This document shows positions 62,859 through 64,000 of a stretch of 64,000 bases of DNA, one piece after another. Under the pieces are notes generated by a model. The model did no database searches, had not been told where the DNA came from, and was given only the letters and a program-made list of their open reading frames with translations. The stretch is from Marinifilum sp. N1E240 (GTDB taxonomy: Bacteria > Bacteroidota > Bacteroidia > Bacteroidales > Marinifilaceae). Position numbers and translations under genes: made by a program. Within the stretch, counting starts at the first letter, position 1. Every line of letters begins with the position of its first letter. The DNA is taken from the NCBI RefSeq assembly GCF_009295825.1, contig NZ_WHKF01000002.1, positions 62,001 through 126,000 of the forward strand. The letters run 5' to 3'.

Positions 62859-64000
62859 ATGTGGAAGCTATTACGAGTGTTAATTTTATTGTTTTTACTG
62901 ATTCCTGTAGTATCATGGATTAGCTGGAAACTTAAAAAAAACATTCCGATAAATCTTTTGGTGATTGATAAAACAACACCGGATAAAAACTTTTCTGAAC
63001 ATCTTTCTTTTTTCTGGGTTGCCAATCAGAACAAATGGGTAAAAAAGAATGGTGAAGAGTATAATTATGCTGTTGATTTTTTAGGTTTTCACCCAAGTGA
63101 GGAGGGAGATTACCTTATAAAAGATTTAAAATTGTATTCCAAGGATGCCATTGTTGAGATGGCAGACTCTTTGGATGTTGTTTTTTTTGCGGATACTTAC
63201 GGAATTTACAATTCCAATTGGAAAGACCATCCTGACTATGGGAAAGATACGATCTCTTTATTTTACGGTGGTTTACAGCCAGAAGAATTAAATTTATTGA
63301 GGGAATTAAAACGGAAAGGAAAAACGATAATTGCAGAATTCAATTTTTTTGCATCACCAACATCATCAGTATTAAGAAAACAGACAGAACAATTGTTTGG
63401 TGTCAAATGGAGTGGATGGCTTGGTAAATATTACCATACACTTGATACACTATTGGATCCCGAAATTCCGAAATGGGTTCCGGATTTGTATCAAAAGAAT
63501 TATAAGGATGAGTATGATTTTAAAAAAGGAGGAATTGTATTGGTTGACAACAGAGAACGAATTGTAATTTTAGAAGAGGGTAGGCACTTAAATACTCGTT
63601 TTCCTATTTTAAAAAGCCAATTAAGCACTCAATTGGAATACAATGTTCCTGCAGAAATTTATTATCCCTTTTGGTTTGATATTAACTCAACGGATTCACG
63701 AAATCATGTTCTTGCCAATTTTAATTTAGATGTGAATAAGAATGGAAAAAGTTTGCTGGATTCTTTGAATATACCAAGTACTTTCCCTGCAATTATAGAA
63801 CACGAAAAAGATTATAATTTTCTTTATTTCGCCTGTGATTTTTCTGATAACAATATGGGGATTTATTCTTCATATTTTGACGGAATTGAAAAATTAAGTG
63901 GGGCTTTCTATAGTCCGAATCAAGTAAAGGATAGAAAAATGTTCTTTTGGAAATACTATCGCCCATTTATGGGGACGGTTATGGATAGTATTTCGTTGCG
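62859..64000 (+). CDS. Unrecognised membrane-anchored protein, partial
   Basis: An open frame of 380 codons that runs off the right edge. It starts MWKLLRVLILLFLLIPVVSW, a membrane anchor, then has a large soluble part, with phrases such as VIDKTTPDKNFSEHLSFFW, FLGFHPSEEGDY, DVVFFADTYGIYNSNW and TIIAEFNFFASPTSS. The region around DVVFFADTYG looks like an alpha/beta fold related to DUF4350- or ThuA-like domains, but I cannot name it. It is divergent from the DsrE gene; the C-terminus is missing. Confidence 0.75.
   Translation, partial: MWKLLRVLILLFLLIPVVSWISWKLKKNIPINLLVIDKTTPDKNFSEHLSFFWVANQNKWVKKNGEEYNYAVDFLGFHPSEEGDYLIKDLKLYSKDAIVEMADSLDVVFFADTYGIYNSNWKDHPDYGKDTISLFYGGLQPEELNLLRELKRKGKTIIAEFNFFASPTSSVLRKQTEQLFGVKWSGWLGKYYHTLDTLLDPEIPKWVPDLYQKNYKDEYDFKKGGIVLVDNRERIVILEEGRHLNTRFPILKSQLSTQLEYNVPAEIYYPFWFDINSTDSRNHVLANFNLDVNKNGKSLLDSLNIPSTFPAIIEHEKDYNFLYFACDFSDNNMGIYSSYFDGIEKLSGAFYSPNQVKDRKMFFWKYYRPFMGTVMDSISL

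Overview
The window is a piece of an AT-rich Bacteroidota chromosome, probably a marine member of the order Marinilabiliales (Marinifilaceae-like). The reasons are the -7 boxes of the Bacteroidota type (TAnnTTTG), DUF4301, DUF2027-Smr and DUF3857 proteins, a TPR-PD40-OmpA outer-membrane protein, and an RNase P RNA of bacterial type A. The genus is an inference; no rRNA or tRNA gene is visible.

Left part (1-18.9 kb), housekeeping: the 5' end of aroE, a DUF368 (PopT-type) undecaprenyl-phosphate transporter and a TPR protein form a minus-strand operon. Then come DUF4301, two radical SAM proteins (TIGR01212 and YgiQ), a TPR lipoprotein, a PHP phosphatase, a fused two-domain acyltransferase of the ornithine/glycine-lipid type, a LysE transporter, a DUF2027-Smr protein, queA, an OmpA/PD40 protein with a SPOR-type partner, a four-helix-bundle gene and rnpB.

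Middle part (19.5-51.4 kb), one large plus-strand surface-polysaccharide locus of the Wzx/Wzy type. It holds a membrane-bound 4,6-dehydratase (WbpM type), Wza, Wzz, two UDP-sugar dehydrogenases, a WbpP-type epimerase, RmlACDB, a flippase, a pyruvyl transferase, an EpsG-type polymerase, four glycosyltransferases, the UDP-L-FucNAc set (FnlA/FnlB/FnlC), a deacetylase-formyltransferase pair, a WbpV/WbpK-type reductase, a WbpL/WecA-type initiating transferase and WbuC. Sugar supply and transfer fit together: five activated sugars can be made (QuiNAc or FucNAc, GlcA, GalNAcA-type, L-Rha, L-FucNAc), and there is one initiating transferase plus four glycosyltransferases, suggesting a repeat unit of about five sugars with pyruvyl and N-formyl decoration. 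The polysaccharide is built on undecaprenyl phosphate, flipped, polymerised and exported through Wza. No Wzc kinase, Wzb phosphatase or UpxY-like antiterminator is visible.

Right part (51.4-64 kb): noncoding repeats, an unrecognised protein, a 45-aa orphan gene, a response regulator fused to a degenerate histidine-kinase module, a second four-helix-bundle gene, two DUF3857 transglutaminase-like paralogues, an HD protein, a DUF2461 protein, a DsrE protein and a membrane protein cut by the window end.

The most notable signals are: (1) a 14-16 bp element, TTGGCAAACTTGACAG, placed exactly 39 bp upstream of the -7 box at three promoters, two in the polysaccharide locus and one on the 45-aa gene; (2) a composite low-complexity repeat with the same internal order and orientation on both sides of the polysaccharide locus; (3) a perfect 22-bp inverted repeat covering the rnpB promoter and the 5' strand of helix P1; (4) a sensor-kinase-like protein whose phosphoacceptor histidine is threonine.
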